A stretch of 64,000 bases of DNA from Stackebrandtia albiflava (GCF_007994225.1 NZ_VLLL01000009.1:147136-211135); one strand, 5' to 3'; counted from the first letter of the stretch, positions 54,841 through 63,639 are shown. Notes: generated by a model not told the origin, from the sequence alone. Program-made: numbers and translations.

Positions 54841-54890
54841 CCGCGGTGTGAGCCGTTGGGCTCCGCCGCGGTATGAGCTATTCGGCTCCG
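54841..54890. repeat. 25-bp tandem duplication at the end of the 54878 gene
   Basis: Units 54841-54865 and 54866-54890 agree at 20 of 25 positions (CCGCGGTGTGAGCCGTTGGG against CCGCGGTATGAGCTATTCGG, then CTCCG in both). The second unit contains the last codons and stop of the minus-strand gene, so the gene's 3' end has been copied outward. Confidence 0.8.
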
Positions 54891-55216
54891 CCGCCGAATG
54901 CCCCCGCGTCCACCAGGCGCTTGGTGGTGTCGGCCCAGCCCTGGTCGGGGAAGGCGTCGGCGAAGGCGTCGAGCTCGACGCGGATCTTCTCGCCGTGGCC
55001 GGCCTCGGCCAGCGACTTGATCTCGGCGGTGAATGCCTCCGAGTCGGTGGCGGCGTGCACGGTCTTGCCCGTGGTCAGGTTGCGGATGTAGGCGTGCTTG
55101 CCCTTGTTGAGCGGGATCAGGTACTTGAACTCACCCAGGACGCTCAGGCCACCGCCCTGGCCGGCCTGCCCGGCGCGAACCGACGCCCGCGCGGTCTTCG
55201 AGGTGTTGTTTGCCAT
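54878..55216 (-). CDS. Conserved-looking hypothetical protein, 112 residues
   Basis: From ATG 55216 (MANNTSKTARASVRAGQAGQ) a Gly/Ala-rich basic N-terminus leads to a compact part: LGEFKYLIPLNKGKHAYIRN, LTTGKTVHAATDSEAFTAEI and ADAFPDQGWADTTKRLV. I do not recognise the family. The GEFKYLIP...AYIRNLTTG strands and the soluble composition suggest a small globular cytoplasmic protein. It has GGAGTG about 6 nt before the start. An ATG three codons upstream is possible. Confidence 0.65.
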   Translation of the reverse strand: MANNTSKTARASVRAGQAGQGGGLSVLGEFKYLIPLNKGKHAYIRNLTTGKTVHAATDSEAFTAEIKSLAEAGHGEKIRVELDAFADAFPDQGWADTTKRLVDAGAFGGGAE

Positions 55217-55771
55217 TGCCGGCACTCCTCACCATTGGATTGGAAAACGAATGGTTTGCTCGCCGAAAGCGGCGGGAACCACTCGGCGGGACGTCATAAC
55301 GGCCGGTGCGCAGACCGGCCTCCGACCACCATACCCGACGCCGTTTCGCCGCCCGCCGGTAGCCGAACGGCCATTTTCGGCGGTCCGGGCGCGACGCGGG
55401 CGGCGTGACCAGCGCCGCGCCACCGGGTGTGACTCCGCCGACACGGTTCCGGGAGGCGACCTATAACATGCCGTTGTACAGCCACTTCGCCGCATTCGCG
55501 TCGGAGGCGGTCGCCGTCTGCCGCCGTCACGCCTGCGGAACCGTTACGACCCGCACGGAAGTCCCTAGAAAATTTATCCCACAAACCCCTAGCGCCACAC
55601 CGCCAACGGCAGCCATCATTGTTGTCAGATTCGCGCAACGTGGTGCGATACCTGGCCGAGAAGTGACGATCGCGTTCGGATTGGAACCCGGATCACCATC
55701 GCGGTCGCCACTCGTTTGACGCAATGAGTTTGGGGAAGGCGCATTACGCCAAAACTGCCAGGAGGTTCGAC
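55217..55771. other. 555-nt intergenic region
   Basis: Between two divergent genes no gene is seen. An A/T-rich island at about 55557-55600 (with AGAAAATTTATCC) stands out from the G/C-rich surroundings, and TTGACG near 55717 could be part of the DUF3145 promoter. Several G/C inverted repeats occur around 55290-55400 without a clear role. Confidence 0.45.
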
Positions 55772-56263
55772 GTGCCAACGCGAGGCGTTATATACGTGCA
55801 CTCAAGCCCACCGGCAGTGTGCCCACACGTCGAGTGGGCGCTCGGTCGTGTCCTTGACGCCCCCGTCGATCTCGACTGGTCGGTGCAACCGGCCTCCCCC
55901 GCCGCCTGGCGTGCCGACTGCGCGTGGGTCGGTCCTCCCGGCACCGGTGGACGCATCGCGGCCGCCCTCCAGAAGTGGCAGATGCTTCGCTTCGAGGTGA
56001 CGGAGGACCCCAGCCCCGGGGTGGACGGCGAGCGGATCATGTTCGTGCCCGGCCGTGGCGTGTACCGCGCGGCGACGAGCGCGAACGGGGATCTGATGAT
56101 CGCCGAGGACCGCATCCGGGCACTGCTGGCCACCTGCCGCGACCCGGACAGCCTGCGGCACGGCCTGAACAGGTTGTTGGGTACCGAGTGGGACGCCGAA
56201 CTCGAACCGTACCGGCATTACGGCGAGGACGCGGGACAGAACTGGCTGTCACAGGTGAGCTGA
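55772..56263 (+). CDS. DUF3145 family protein
   Basis: The protein has 163 residues from GTG 55772 (VPTRGVIYVHSSPPAVCPHV), with AGGAGG 6 nt before it; the frame extends 16 codons upstream without support. TRGVIYVHSSP, CPHVEWALGRVL and LRFEVTEDPSPGVDGERIMFVPGRGVYRA are the conserved DUF3145 phrases. The family is found in actinobacteria and has no known function. Nothing in the neighbourhood suggests one. Confidence 0.92.
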   Translation: MPTRGVIYVHSSPPAVCPHVEWALGRVLDAPVDLDWSVQPASPAAWRADCAWVGPPGTGGRIAAALQKWQMLRFEVTEDPSPGVDGERIMFVPGRGVYRAATSANGDLMIAEDRIRALLATCRDPDSLRHGLNRLLGTEWDAELEPYRHYGEDAGQNWLSQVS

Positions 56264-56396
56264 GGCCCTGAGCCCGGCCGGCGCGTGCGACCCCACGCGC
56301 CGGCCACACCCACACCGGACGTTTCCGGTTTCCCGACCGCACCGGCATACTGGTAACGACCGACCGCCGAACCCATTGCCGACGAGGATGTCCACG

Positions 56397-57503
56397 ATGT
56401 CCCACACACCCGTGCCCGGTGATCTTCCACTGTGGCCCGGCACCGCCGAGGAGGCCGAACGGGCCCGAAAGGCCGCCGAGGCCAAGCGTCGCGCCGAGTT
56501 GGCCGCCAAGAAGGCCGCCGCCGAGGAGGCCGCGCGCCGTAAGGCGGCCGCGGAGGAGGCGGCCCGTCGCAAGGCCGCGGAGCAGGCGGAGCGGGAACGC
56601 CGCGCCGCGGCCGCACAGGCGGCACCGCCGCCGGCGGCGGCGACCGGGGTGGCGACTCCGGGCGTGGCCCTCACCGATGAGCAACTCGCCGCCCAGCACG
56701 CGGCGATACAGCGGATCATCGCCGAGCAGGCCGCGATCCTCGCGCAGCAGATGGCCGCCCAGCAGCAGCAACCACCGGCGGCACCCGCCGCCCCTGCGCC
56801 CGCCGTACCTCCGCCCGCCGCGTCGGCGTCGGTGTCGGCCGCCTCCACCCGCCTGACGTCCGGCGTCCAGTCGGACCCGGCGCCGCCACCACCGCCACCA
56901 CCGCCGGTCAAGGCCCCACCATCGGCGTCCACGCCACCGTCGAAACCGAAGGCGGCACCCGGCCCGGCGAAGAAGACGGTTCCCAGGCCGCCGGTCTCGG
57001 CGGACGGCGAGCCGATGCCGCTGTATCCGGAACGTCCCGCGCCGCCGGCGCCAGACCCGCACATGCCGCTGTACCCGGCTCCCGGTACGTCGGCGCCACC
57101 GCCTCCGCCGCCGGTCCCGGCCGGTTTCTCCCTGCCACCGGGAAGCACCCCGGCGCCGCCGCCCCCGCCACCCGCCGGCGCGTATCCGGCCGTTCCACCA
57201 CCGCCCGGCCAGCCTCAGCCGGTCCCGCCGGGGCAGTGGGGTGAGCCGGCTCCCGACCACTCGGTGGGGCAACGGATGGGTCACGGCGCGAAGCGGCTCT
57301 CGGGGAAGATGCTCGCGGCGACGGGCAGGTTCATCCAGCGGGCGGGCGACCGCCTGAAGGAGCACCGTGAGCAACAGGACCAGCAGGCACCGGACGGGCC
57401 GCCGCCTCCTCCCGGTTACGGGCCGCCGCCGGGATACGGGCCGCCGCCCCCGCCGCCACCCGGTTACGGCCCACCGCCGCCTCCGCCGCCGGGACGTCGC
57501 TGA
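56397..57503 (+). CDS. Proline-rich protein with Ala/Lys/Glu coiled coil
   Basis: The protein has 368 residues from ATG 56397 (MSHTPVPGDLPLWPGTAEEA); another ATG lies three codons earlier. Residues 18-80 form an EEAARRKAA-type charged helix with imperfect 11-residue repeats, then TDEQLAAQHAAIQRIIAEQAA. Long runs of Pro follow, with a repeated M-P-L-Y-P. Near residue 290 a basic helix (MGHGAKRLSGKMLAATGRFI) breaks the Pro run, and the tail repeats GYGPPPPPPP. It has no signal peptide. Such proteins often lie at the membrane or pole; the function is unknown. The simple repeats should be checked for sequencing slips. Confidence 0.75.
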   Translation: MSHTPVPGDLPLWPGTAEEAERARKAAEAKRRAELAAKKAAAEEAARRKAAAEEAARRKAAEQAERERRAAAAQAAPPPAAATGVATPGVALTDEQLAAQHAAIQRIIAEQAAILAQQMAAQQQQPPAAPAAPAPAVPPPAASASVSAASTRLTSGVQSDPAPPPPPPPPVKAPPSASTPPSKPKAAPGPAKKTVPRPPVSADGEPMPLYPERPAPPAPDPHMPLYPAPGTSAPPPPPPVPAGFSLPPGSTPAPPPPPPAGAYPAVPPPPGQPQPVPPGQWGEPAPDHSVGQRMGHGAKRLSGKMLAATGRFIQRAGDRLKEHREQQDQQAPDGPPPPPGYGPPPGYGPPPPPPPGYGPPPPPPPGRR

Positions 57504-57506
57504 ACG

Positions 57507-57547
57507 CCGACAGGCCGCCGGGAACCGGTTCCCGGGCGGCCTGTCGG
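57507..57547. terminator. Convergent terminator
   Basis: CCGACAGGCCGCC and GGCGGCCTGTCGG flank an inner GGGAACCGGTTCCC; the whole hairpin has one bulge. It lies between the converging proline-rich and carbonic anhydrase genes. Confidence 0.75.
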
Positions 57548-57559
57548 TAGCGGTCCCCG

Positions 57560-58156
57560 CTAGTCGATGAGGTCGACGAGGCCGCTGTCGAGGTCGTAAC
57601 GTGCGCCGACCACCGTCGCGCCCTCGCATTCACCGCTTTCGACGAGTTGCCGCACGACGGAACGCACCTGGAGGCGCATCGCGGTCGCCTGCGGCCGTTC
57701 CGGGTCGTGCCCCCACGCCTCGGTCGCGACGGGCCGCAGACGCTCCACCAGGTAACCGCCGGGGGCGTCGCCGGCGTCCGGGCGGCAGGCCTCGACCGCC
57801 AACTCGATGGCGCCGCAGCGTTCGTGCCCCAGGACCATCACCAGCGGTACCGACAGTTCCTTGACCGCGAAGCCCAGCGAGGCGACGGAGGCCGGGTCCG
57901 GTACCTGGCCGGCGGTCCTCACGACGATCAACTGGCCGAAGTCGCAGTCGAATATGGTCTCGGCGGGAACCCGCGAGTCCACACAGGTGAATACCGCGGC
58001 GGCCGGGTGCTGCTCCGTGGCGGTCGCCCGCGCGGCGGCGATGTCGCGCGGGTATTTCGGTTTGCCCGCGGCGAACCGGCGGTTGCCGTCGAGTAGTTCC
58101 CGCAGCGGGCCGAGATGGGCCTGGGTCTCCGTGGTCTGCGAACGAGTCGTCGTCAT
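57560..58156 (-). CDS. Beta-carbonic anhydrase
   Basis: The protein has 198 residues from ATG 58156 (MTTTRSQTTETQAHLGPLRE). Zinc ligands Cys, His and Cys are in VFTCVDSRVPAE and VMVLGHERCGAIE, with the Asp-Arg dyad of CVDSR. It interconverts CO2 and bicarbonate. No signal peptide, so it is cytoplasmic. A SulP transporter, a family that includes bicarbonate carriers, lies 1.3 kb away on the other strand. Confidence 0.95.
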   Translation of the reverse strand: MTTTRSQTTETQAHLGPLRELLDGNRRFAAGKPKYPRDIAAARATATEQHPAAAVFTCVDSRVPAETIFDCDFGQLIVVRTAGQVPDPASVASLGFAVKELSVPLVMVLGHERCGAIELAVEACRPDAGDAPGGYLVERLRPVATEAWGHDPERPQATAMRLQVRSVVRQLVESGECEGATVVGARYDLDSGLVDLID

Positions 58157-58272
58157 GTTGCCGCCAATCCTCGGTTGCGTGTCCGGGCCACCGCCCCGTC
58201 GCGGCGACCGTCCGGTTGTGCGCCGCCGCCTGCCCGATACGCGGTGACGTGTCCGCACGCGGAGCCGCGCTC

Positions 58273-58306
58273 GTCACGCCTCCGGCATCGGGGCCGGAGG
58301 CGTGAC
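58273..58306. terminator. Terminator of the DsbA-like gene
   Basis: GTCACGCCTCCGGC pairs perfectly with GCCGGAGGCGTGAC across 6 nt, 28 nt after the DsbA-like stop. Confidence 0.8.
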
Positions 58307-58333
58307 GACTATATCCGTTCCGTAATCGGTCCA

Positions 58334-58972
58334 TCACTCGAATATCGGGCCCTGGGTGCGGGTCCGCTTGATCTCGTAGAAGCCCGGCGTGCCCGCCACC
58401 AGGAGCGTGCCGTCCCACAGACGTCCGGCGGCCTCGCCCTTGGGAGCGGGGGTGACCACCGGGCCGAAGAAGGCGATCGGTTCGCCGTCCGCGCCGGGCA
58501 CGGCGATGACCGGCGTGCCGACCTCCTGGCCGACGAGTCCGATACCCGCCTCGTGGGATTCACGGATCGCGTCGTCGAACTCGGTGGAGTCGCCCGCGTC
58601 GGCGAGGTCGGTCGGCAGGCCGACCTCCGCGAGCGCGGACTCGAACACCTCCCGGGTGTGCCCCTGGCCCTGGTTGTGGAAACGGGTGCCGAGCGCGGTG
58701 TACAGCGGACCGACCACCTCGTCACCGTGGGCGGCACGGGCCGCGGCGACGATCCGCACCGGACGCCACCATTCCCCGGAGGCGACCCTTTCGCGGTAGA
58801 AGTCGGGAAGCTCGTCCAACTTGTCCTGATTGAGCACCTGGAGGCTCATGATGTTCCAGTCGATCTCGACGTCGCGGATCCTGGTGACCTCGATCATCCA
58901 GCGGGAGGTCATCCACGCCCACGGGCAGATCGGGTCGAACCAGAACCGCGCCGTCGTCTTCTGCTGTGTCAT
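58334..58972 (-). CDS. DsbA-fold mycothiol-linked oxidoreductase (Rv2466c-like)
   Basis: The protein has 212 residues from ATG 58972 (MTQQKTTARFWFDPICPWAW). The opening FWFDPICPWAWMTSRWMIEV is that of actinobacterial Rv2466c-like enzymes, which reduce nitro-compounds or disulfides with mycothiol. The active site here is C-P-W-A rather than C-P-W-C, so the second Cys is missing and a monothiol mechanism is expected. The cis-Pro loop GTPVIAVPG and helical insert are present. It has no signal peptide. Confidence 0.9.
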   Translation of the reverse strand: MTQQKTTARFWFDPICPWAWMTSRWMIEVTRIRDVEIDWNIMSLQVLNQDKLDELPDFYRERVASGEWWRPVRIVAAARAAHGDEVVGPLYTALGTRFHNQGQGHTREVFESALAEVGLPTDLADAGDSTEFDDAIRESHEAGIGLVGQEVGTPVIAVPGADGEPIAFFGPVVTPAPKGEAAGRLWDGTLLVAGTPGFYEIKRTRTQGPIFE

Positions 58973-59160
58973 GCCCTGGAGCATATTCAGCGGCGGGACG
59001 TCCTCCGCACGCGACGGCGGCGGGGCAATCGCCGTCACAGCGATCACAGCGGACACACCGGAAACCGGGACCGTGACACCGGAGCCGTCCCGGGATCCCA
59101 GACCACGCCAAGGTTTCCGATATGTCACCCGGAGTGACGAACAGGTGATTGACTGTCGAC

Positions 59161-59337
59161 ATGTCCATCGAGATGAGCGCCGACCCGCGTCGCCGGGCCG
59201 CCCGGTGGACACATCACGGCGCGGACCAGCTCACCGCCTGGCGCATGAAGGGTTCCTGCGCCCGGATGCTCACCGCCCGCGCCTTCTGCCCCCGGCATCA
59301 CCGTTACTGCAACACGCCCACCTTCTACTCCGCGTGA
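59161..59337 (+). CDS. Possible small protein or leader peptide upstream of SulP
   Basis: This frame has 58 codons from ATG 59161 (MSIEMSADPRRRAARWTHHG). The second half, GSCARMLTARAFCPRHHRYC, has three Cys and many Arg/His. It ends 129 nt before the SulP start and faces the same way. Actinobacteria often carry short Cys/Arg-rich leaders before anion-transport genes, which suggests a role in expression, but no pause or terminator structure was identified. Confidence 0.35.
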   Translation: MSIEMSADPRRRAARWTHHGADQLTAWRMKGSCARMLTARAFCPRHHRYCNTPTFYSA

Positions 59338-59466
59338 CGCCCTGACAGGTCCGGCCCGTCCGGACGACCGCCCGGCACGACCGAAGGTGACGACGACCGT
59401 CACCGGTTCCCACGTCGGCTCTTCAGCCGCCCTGCCACCGGCCTTCCAGTCAGGAGACGAGACCAC

Positions 59467-61128
59467 ATGCACACGACACTCAGCCGCCTTCGGGCACTCC
59501 TACCCCACCACAGCGACCTGATGGACGTCCGCGAGGCGCCGCGCCAGGATCTGCTCGCCGGACTCACGGTCGCGATCGTGGCCCTGCCGCTGGCACTCGG
59601 GTTCGGGGCGGCGGCGGGGTTGAACCCGGCGGCCGGACTGGTCACCGCGATCGTCGCGGGTGTGCTCGGGGCCGTCTTCGGCGGGTCGCGGCTCAGCGTG
59701 TCGGGGCCGACCGGTGCCGTCACCGTCGTGCTGATCCCGGTCGTGGCGGCCCACGGGCCACCGGGCGTGTTCATGCTGGCGCTGCTCACCGGCGGTGTCC
59801 TGTTGGCGATGGCGCTCCTGCGGGCGGGACGGTTCGTGCGGTTCGTCCCCGTTCCGGTGATCGAGGGATTCACCGTGGGCATCGCGGTCGTCATCTTCCT
59901 CCAGCAGGTACCCGCCGCGTTGGGCATCGACGGGGAGGGCTCCCACGTGGTGCCCGCGGCGTGGTCGGCGGTGGTGGGTTTCGCGTCGAACCCCGGTTGG
60001 ATCGACCCGGCGATGGCGGTGGGTGTCGCCGGAGTGATGCTGCTGGGTGCGCGATGGCGTCCGGCCGTCCCGTTCTCACTGCTGGCGGTGGCCGCCGCGA
60101 CGGTCGCGGAGTTCGCCGGTGGTTTCGACGTCGCGCTGATCGGGGAGCTTCCCAAGACACTGCCCGCCCCCAGTACCGACTTCTTCGACGCCTCACTGGT
60201 ACCGGCGCTCCTGGCTCCGGCCGCCGCCGTGGCGGCGTTGGTGACCCTGGAGAGCCTGCTGGGCGCGACGGTCGCCGACCGGATGTCGGGCACCTCCCGT
60301 CGCCACTCCCCCGACCGGGAGCTGTTCGGTCAGGGGATCGCGAACCTGTCGTGTTCCCTGTTCGGCGGGATGCCGGCGTCGGCGGCGATCACCCGCACGG
60401 TGGTCAACGTCCGTTCGGGCGCGCGTTCTCGTATGGCGGCAGCCTGGCACGCCGTCATGCTCGCGGCGTTCATGCTCGCGGCGGCGCCGCTGGTCGGCCA
60501 CGTCCCGTTGTCCGCGCTGGCCGGGGTCCTGCTGGCCACGACGGTGAAGATGGTGGACTCCCGGTCGTTGGCGGCGGTGGCACGGGCGACACGCGCCGAC
60601 GGCGCGGTCTTGATCGTGACGATCGTGGCCACCGTCGCCCTGGATCTGGTGTGGGGTGTGGTGATCGGCCTTGCGGTGGCGGGGGCGATCGCCCTGGTCA
60701 AGCTGGCGGCCTCGCTGCGCCTGCACGTGGAGGCGCCGGACGCCCATCACGATCACCACGACGAGCGGGCGGGCCGGATGGCGGAACACATCGCGGTGTT
60801 CCACCTCCACGGCCCGTTGTTCTTCGCCGCGCGCAAGGACGCGCTGCTGGAGTCGTGCGAGGGCCGCACCCTCAGCGTGGTCGTCCTTCACCTGCAGAAC
60901 GTGACCACGATGGACGCCTCCGGCGCCCTGGCGTTGTGCGACTTCGTGGACGACCTGGCGCGTCGCGGCGTGTCGGTGTACATGTCGGGCGTCCGCACCG
61001 ACCAGCACGACACCCTGACGGTGCTGGGTGTGCTGGAGAAGGTCTGCACCGGCGACCACCTGCACGGGGACGTGGACCAGGCCGTCGCGGCGGCCCGCAG
61101 GCGGCTCCGTCAGACCGGCGTGTTGTAA
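59467..61128 (+). CDS. SulP-family anion transporter with STAS domain
   Basis: The protein has 553 residues. About ten or more hydrophobic segments start at DLLAGLTVAIVALPLALGFG and include LSVSGPTGAVTVVLIP and the helix GGMPASAAITRTVVNVRSGA; a cytoplasmic STAS domain follows (HIAVFHLHGPLFFAARKD, VLHLQNVTTMDASGALAL). Members carry sulfate or bicarbonate. The nearby beta-carbonic anhydrase makes bicarbonate a reasonable guess, without direct evidence. It has a GGAG site before ATG 59467. Confidence 0.93.
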   Translation: MHTTLSRLRALLPHHSDLMDVREAPRQDLLAGLTVAIVALPLALGFGAAAGLNPAAGLVTAIVAGVLGAVFGGSRLSVSGPTGAVTVVLIPVVAAHGPPGVFMLALLTGGVLLAMALLRAGRFVRFVPVPVIEGFTVGIAVVIFLQQVPAALGIDGEGSHVVPAAWSAVVGFASNPGWIDPAMAVGVAGVMLLGARWRPAVPFSLLAVAAATVAEFAGGFDVALIGELPKTLPAPSTDFFDASLVPALLAPAAAVAALVTLESLLGATVADRMSGTSRRHSPDRELFGQGIANLSCSLFGGMPASAAITRTVVNVRSGARSRMAAAWHAVMLAAFMLAAAPLVGHVPLSALAGVLLATTVKMVDSRSLAAVARATRADGAVLIVTIVATVALDLVWGVVIGLAVAGAIALVKLAASLRLHVEAPDAHHDHHDERAGRMAEHIAVFHLHGPLFFAARKDALLESCEGRTLSVVVLHLQNVTTMDASGALALCDFVDDLARRGVSVYMSGVRTDQHDTLTVLGVLEKVCTGDHLHGDVDQAVAAARRRLRQTGVL

Positions 61129-61177
61129 GAGGCCGTCTTCACACCCGCTGTTCTACTGCGCCACGACCGAGGTGCAA

Positions 61178-61200
61178 AGACGGCCTTTGAGAGGCCGTCT
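61178..61200. terminator. Bidirectional terminator between SulP and ThiE-like genes
   Basis: AGACGGCCT pairs perfectly with AGGCCGTCT across 5 nt. The same word AGGCCGTCT also occurs at about 61131, so a larger alternative hairpin is possible. Confidence 0.7.
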
Positions 61201-61778
61201 CACCCCACCGCCGCGCGCAACGCCCGGACCGTCGCCGCCGGATCAGGTGCCCGCATGATCACCCCCATGACCGCCACACCGTGGGCACCCGCGTGGCGGG
61301 CGCGCTCGGCACGTTCCGGTGTCTCGATGCCGCCGAGCGCGTAGACCGGCAGGAGCGTCGACCGGCACGCGGCCGCCAGTCCCACCACTCCGGTCGCCGG
61401 GCCGTATCCGGGTTTCGACGTGCTGGCGTGGACGGGCGAGAACGTCAGGTAGTCGACGTCGCCCGGCGGCGGGTCTCCGGCGTGCGCGGACCGGCCCACC
61501 ACGCGGGGCCGGGGCGTGGGCACCGGGCGGTGAACGGACAGGTGGCACGCCTCGACCGGCCACCGCGGGTCGGCGACCAGGACCTCGCATCCGCTACCGG
61601 CCAGGGCTTCCGTGATGTGTCCGGTGAGGTCCCGGCGTTCCGCCACCGGTAGGTGTTTCTCCCGCACGACCACGCCGAACGGACCACCGCCGGCCGCCGC
61701 CGCCAGTTGCGTCACGAGGGGGCGCGGCGACTGTGCCATGTCGGTGAGGATCAGCAACCGGTGCCCGGGAAGCGCCAT
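61200..61778 (-). CDS. ThiE/TenI-family thiamine phosphate synthase-like protein
   Basis: The protein has 192 residues from ATG 61778 (MALPGHRLLILTDMAQSPRP). The barrel has GVVVREKHLPVAER, the YLTFSPVHASTSKPGYGP phosphate region and VYALGGIETPERAERARHAG, as in ThiE and TenI. The ThiE GQ-x-D motif is replaced, and the region reads like TenI-type thiazole tautomerases. No other thiamine genes adjoin it. The frame reaches 61838 upstream without support. Confidence 0.82.
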   Translation of the reverse strand: MALPGHRLLILTDMAQSPRPLVTQLAAAAGGGPFGVVVREKHLPVAERRDLTGHITEALAGSGCEVLVADPRWPVEACHLSVHRPVPTPRPRVVGRSAHAGDPPPGDVDYLTFSPVHASTSKPGYGPATGVVGLAAACRSTLLPVYALGGIETPERAERARHAGAHGVAVMGVIMRAPDPAATVRALRAAVG

Positions 61779-61911
61779 GGCACCAACGTATTCCGACGTC
61801 GCCCGGCCCGTCGTCCCGGACTGCTCATGACCGGCCACTGTTCGTTAACGTTTCGATATCGCCTGTGCGCAGATGTTGCGTACGCCACGCCGGACTGCCA
61901 AACTCCACCAG

Positions 61912-62676
61912 ATGGGAGCTGTGGAGCACATCGTCGCGCTGCGACGTGAAGGCGCGTTGCTCGCCGAGGTTGCCGACGAGGTCGGTCTCTCCGCGCCCGT
62001 GCCGACATGCCCCGGTTGGACCGTCCGAGACCTCTTGTGGCACACCGGAACCGTACACCGGTGGGCCAAGACCATAGTAGAGGAGCGACGCACGGGCGAG
62101 CCCGGTGCCGCCGAGCTGAGTCGTATCGCCGGCCCGATCCCCGATCCCGAACTGCTCGTCGAGTGGTACCGGGAGAGTCACCGACAGCTCGTGCGGGTGC
62201 TCGCCGACGCCGACCCGGCGCTGGAGTGCTGGCACTTCCTACGCGCCACCTCGCCGCTGGAGTTCTGGGCGCGGCGGCAGGCCCACGAGGCGGCGATCCA
62301 CCGCGTCGACGCCGAGAGCGCCAGAGGCGACGAGATCTCACCGGTCGGCGACCTGTTCGCCGCCGACGGGATAGACGAACTCCTCAACGGCTTCCACAGC
62401 CGTTCCCGCAGCCGGGTCCGTTCGGCCACCGAACGGGTGCTGCGGCTGCACGCCACCGACCACCCGACCGGCGGCGACTGGTACCTGTTGATCTCCCCCG
62501 ACCCCCCGGTCTGCAGCAACACCCCGCCCGCGCACGTCGACTGCACCCTGACCGGCCCGGTGGAACTGCTCTACCTGGCGCTGTGGAACCGCTGCCGGGT
62601 CGACGACCTCACCGTCAGCGGCGACGCCTCGGTGTTGAAGCTGTGGCAGGAGACCTCCGCGATCGAGTGGGACTGA
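61912..62676 (+). CDS. DinB/MDMPI-fold mycothiol-dependent isomerase family protein
   Basis: The protein has 254 residues if started at ATG 61912 (MGAVEHIVALRREGALLAEV); GTG 61921 and ATG 61873 are alternatives. The four-helix part has the metal His in VRDLLWHTGTVHRWA and the H-x(3)-H pattern in RRQAHEAAIHRVDAE, and VPTCPGWTVRDL is the usual entry. A C-terminal SCP2-like domain follows. The family uses mycothiol, the actinobacterial thiol, in isomerisation or transfer; the substrate is unknown. Confidence 0.87.
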   Translation: MGAVEHIVALRREGALLAEVADEVGLSAPVPTCPGWTVRDLLWHTGTVHRWAKTIVEERRTGEPGAAELSRIAGPIPDPELLVEWYRESHRQLVRVLADADPALECWHFLRATSPLEFWARRQAHEAAIHRVDAESARGDEISPVGDLFAADGIDELLNGFHSRSRSRVRSATERVLRLHATDHPTGGDWYLLISPDPPVCSNTPPAHVDCTLTGPVELLYLALWNRCRVDDLTVSGDASVLKLWQETSAIEWD

Positions 62677-62841
62677 GTCCCGGCTCGGGCGGTCCCCGAA
62701 CCACCCGGACACGTGCCGGAGCCGGGGTCATCCCCCATACCGCCCCACCGGCCACTACTGGAACACCCCTCACCAAAGACAGGTGCGCGCCACCACTTTC
62801 GGACGATGTCCGGGATGCGGCGATGTTCTACTGTCGTGGGC

Positions 62842-63597
62842 GTGAAGGAACTCGAACACGCGATCATGATCTACCTCGAAGGGATCATGGCCTCGCCGTG
62901 GATTTACGTGGCCGTCTTCGGCATCGCCTTCCTCGACGGCTTCTTCCCGGTCGTGCCGGGTGAGACGTCGGTGATCGCGGCGGGTACCGCCGCGGCGGCG
63001 TTCGGAAACCCGAACATCGGCCTGATCATCGGCTTCGCCGCCTTGGGGGCCTTCTGCGGGGACCACGTGTCGTACGCCATCGGACGATTCGGCTTCTCCC
63101 GGTTGTCCAAGCCCGGGACACGCCGCAAGGCGGCGTTCGACTGGGCGCACAAGGCGTTGCTCGAACGCGGCGGGCTGGTCCTGATCATCGCCAGGTACAT
63201 CCCGGGTGGCCGCACCGCCATCACCATCACCTGCGGCGCGGTGCGTTACCCGTTGCGGAAGTTCTCGTTCTTCGACGGGATCGCGGCCCTGTCGTGGGGC
63301 GTCTACTCGGCGATGATCGGTTTCTTCGCCGGGAAGATCTTCCAGGACCGGCCACTGCTGGCCCTGCTCATCGGGTTCGCCATCGCGATGACGGTCGCGG
63401 GTGTGGTGGAGCTGGTGCGGTACCTGGGCAAGCGCCGCAACCGGAAGACGGCGGAGGCGGTCGAGGCCGTCGAGACGGTGGTCGCCGCCGACGTCCCGCC
63501 GGAGAACCGGCCGGGCTCGGGACCGCACACGATGCACAGCGTGGCGCTGCCGACCACCGGGACGGTCACACCCGGACAGGGCACCATCGGGAAGTGA
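62842..63597 (+). CDS. DedA-family membrane protein
   Basis: The protein has 251 residues from GTG 62842 (VKELEHAIMIYLEGIMASPW). TACTGT starts 13 nt before the GTG, fitting a leaderless start. Conserved DedA phrases are GFFPVVPGETSVIAAG, GDHVSYAIGRFGF, RYIPGGRTAITITCG and FDGIAALSWGVYSAMIGFF. These proteins flip phospholipids or undecaprenyl-phosphate and respond to proton motive force. The C-terminal 45 residues are a soluble low-complexity tail. Confidence 0.93.
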   Translation: MKELEHAIMIYLEGIMASPWIYVAVFGIAFLDGFFPVVPGETSVIAAGTAAAAFGNPNIGLIIGFAALGAFCGDHVSYAIGRFGFSRLSKPGTRRKAAFDWAHKALLERGGLVLIIARYIPGGRTAITITCGAVRYPLRKFSFFDGIAALSWGVYSAMIGFFAGKIFQDRPLLALLIGFAIAMTVAGVVELVRYLGKRRNRKTAEAVEAVETVVAADVPPENRPGSGPHTMHSVALPTTGTVTPGQGTIGK

Positions 63598-63639
63598 CGA
63601 CGACGTGGAGGGGCCGGGCGTGACTGAACTGGTCCCTGA

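Noticed and set aside
55557..55600. Replication origin or DnaA box in the A/T-rich island
   Set aside because: Only one near-match to the DnaA box is present and no dnaA or dnaN gene is near.
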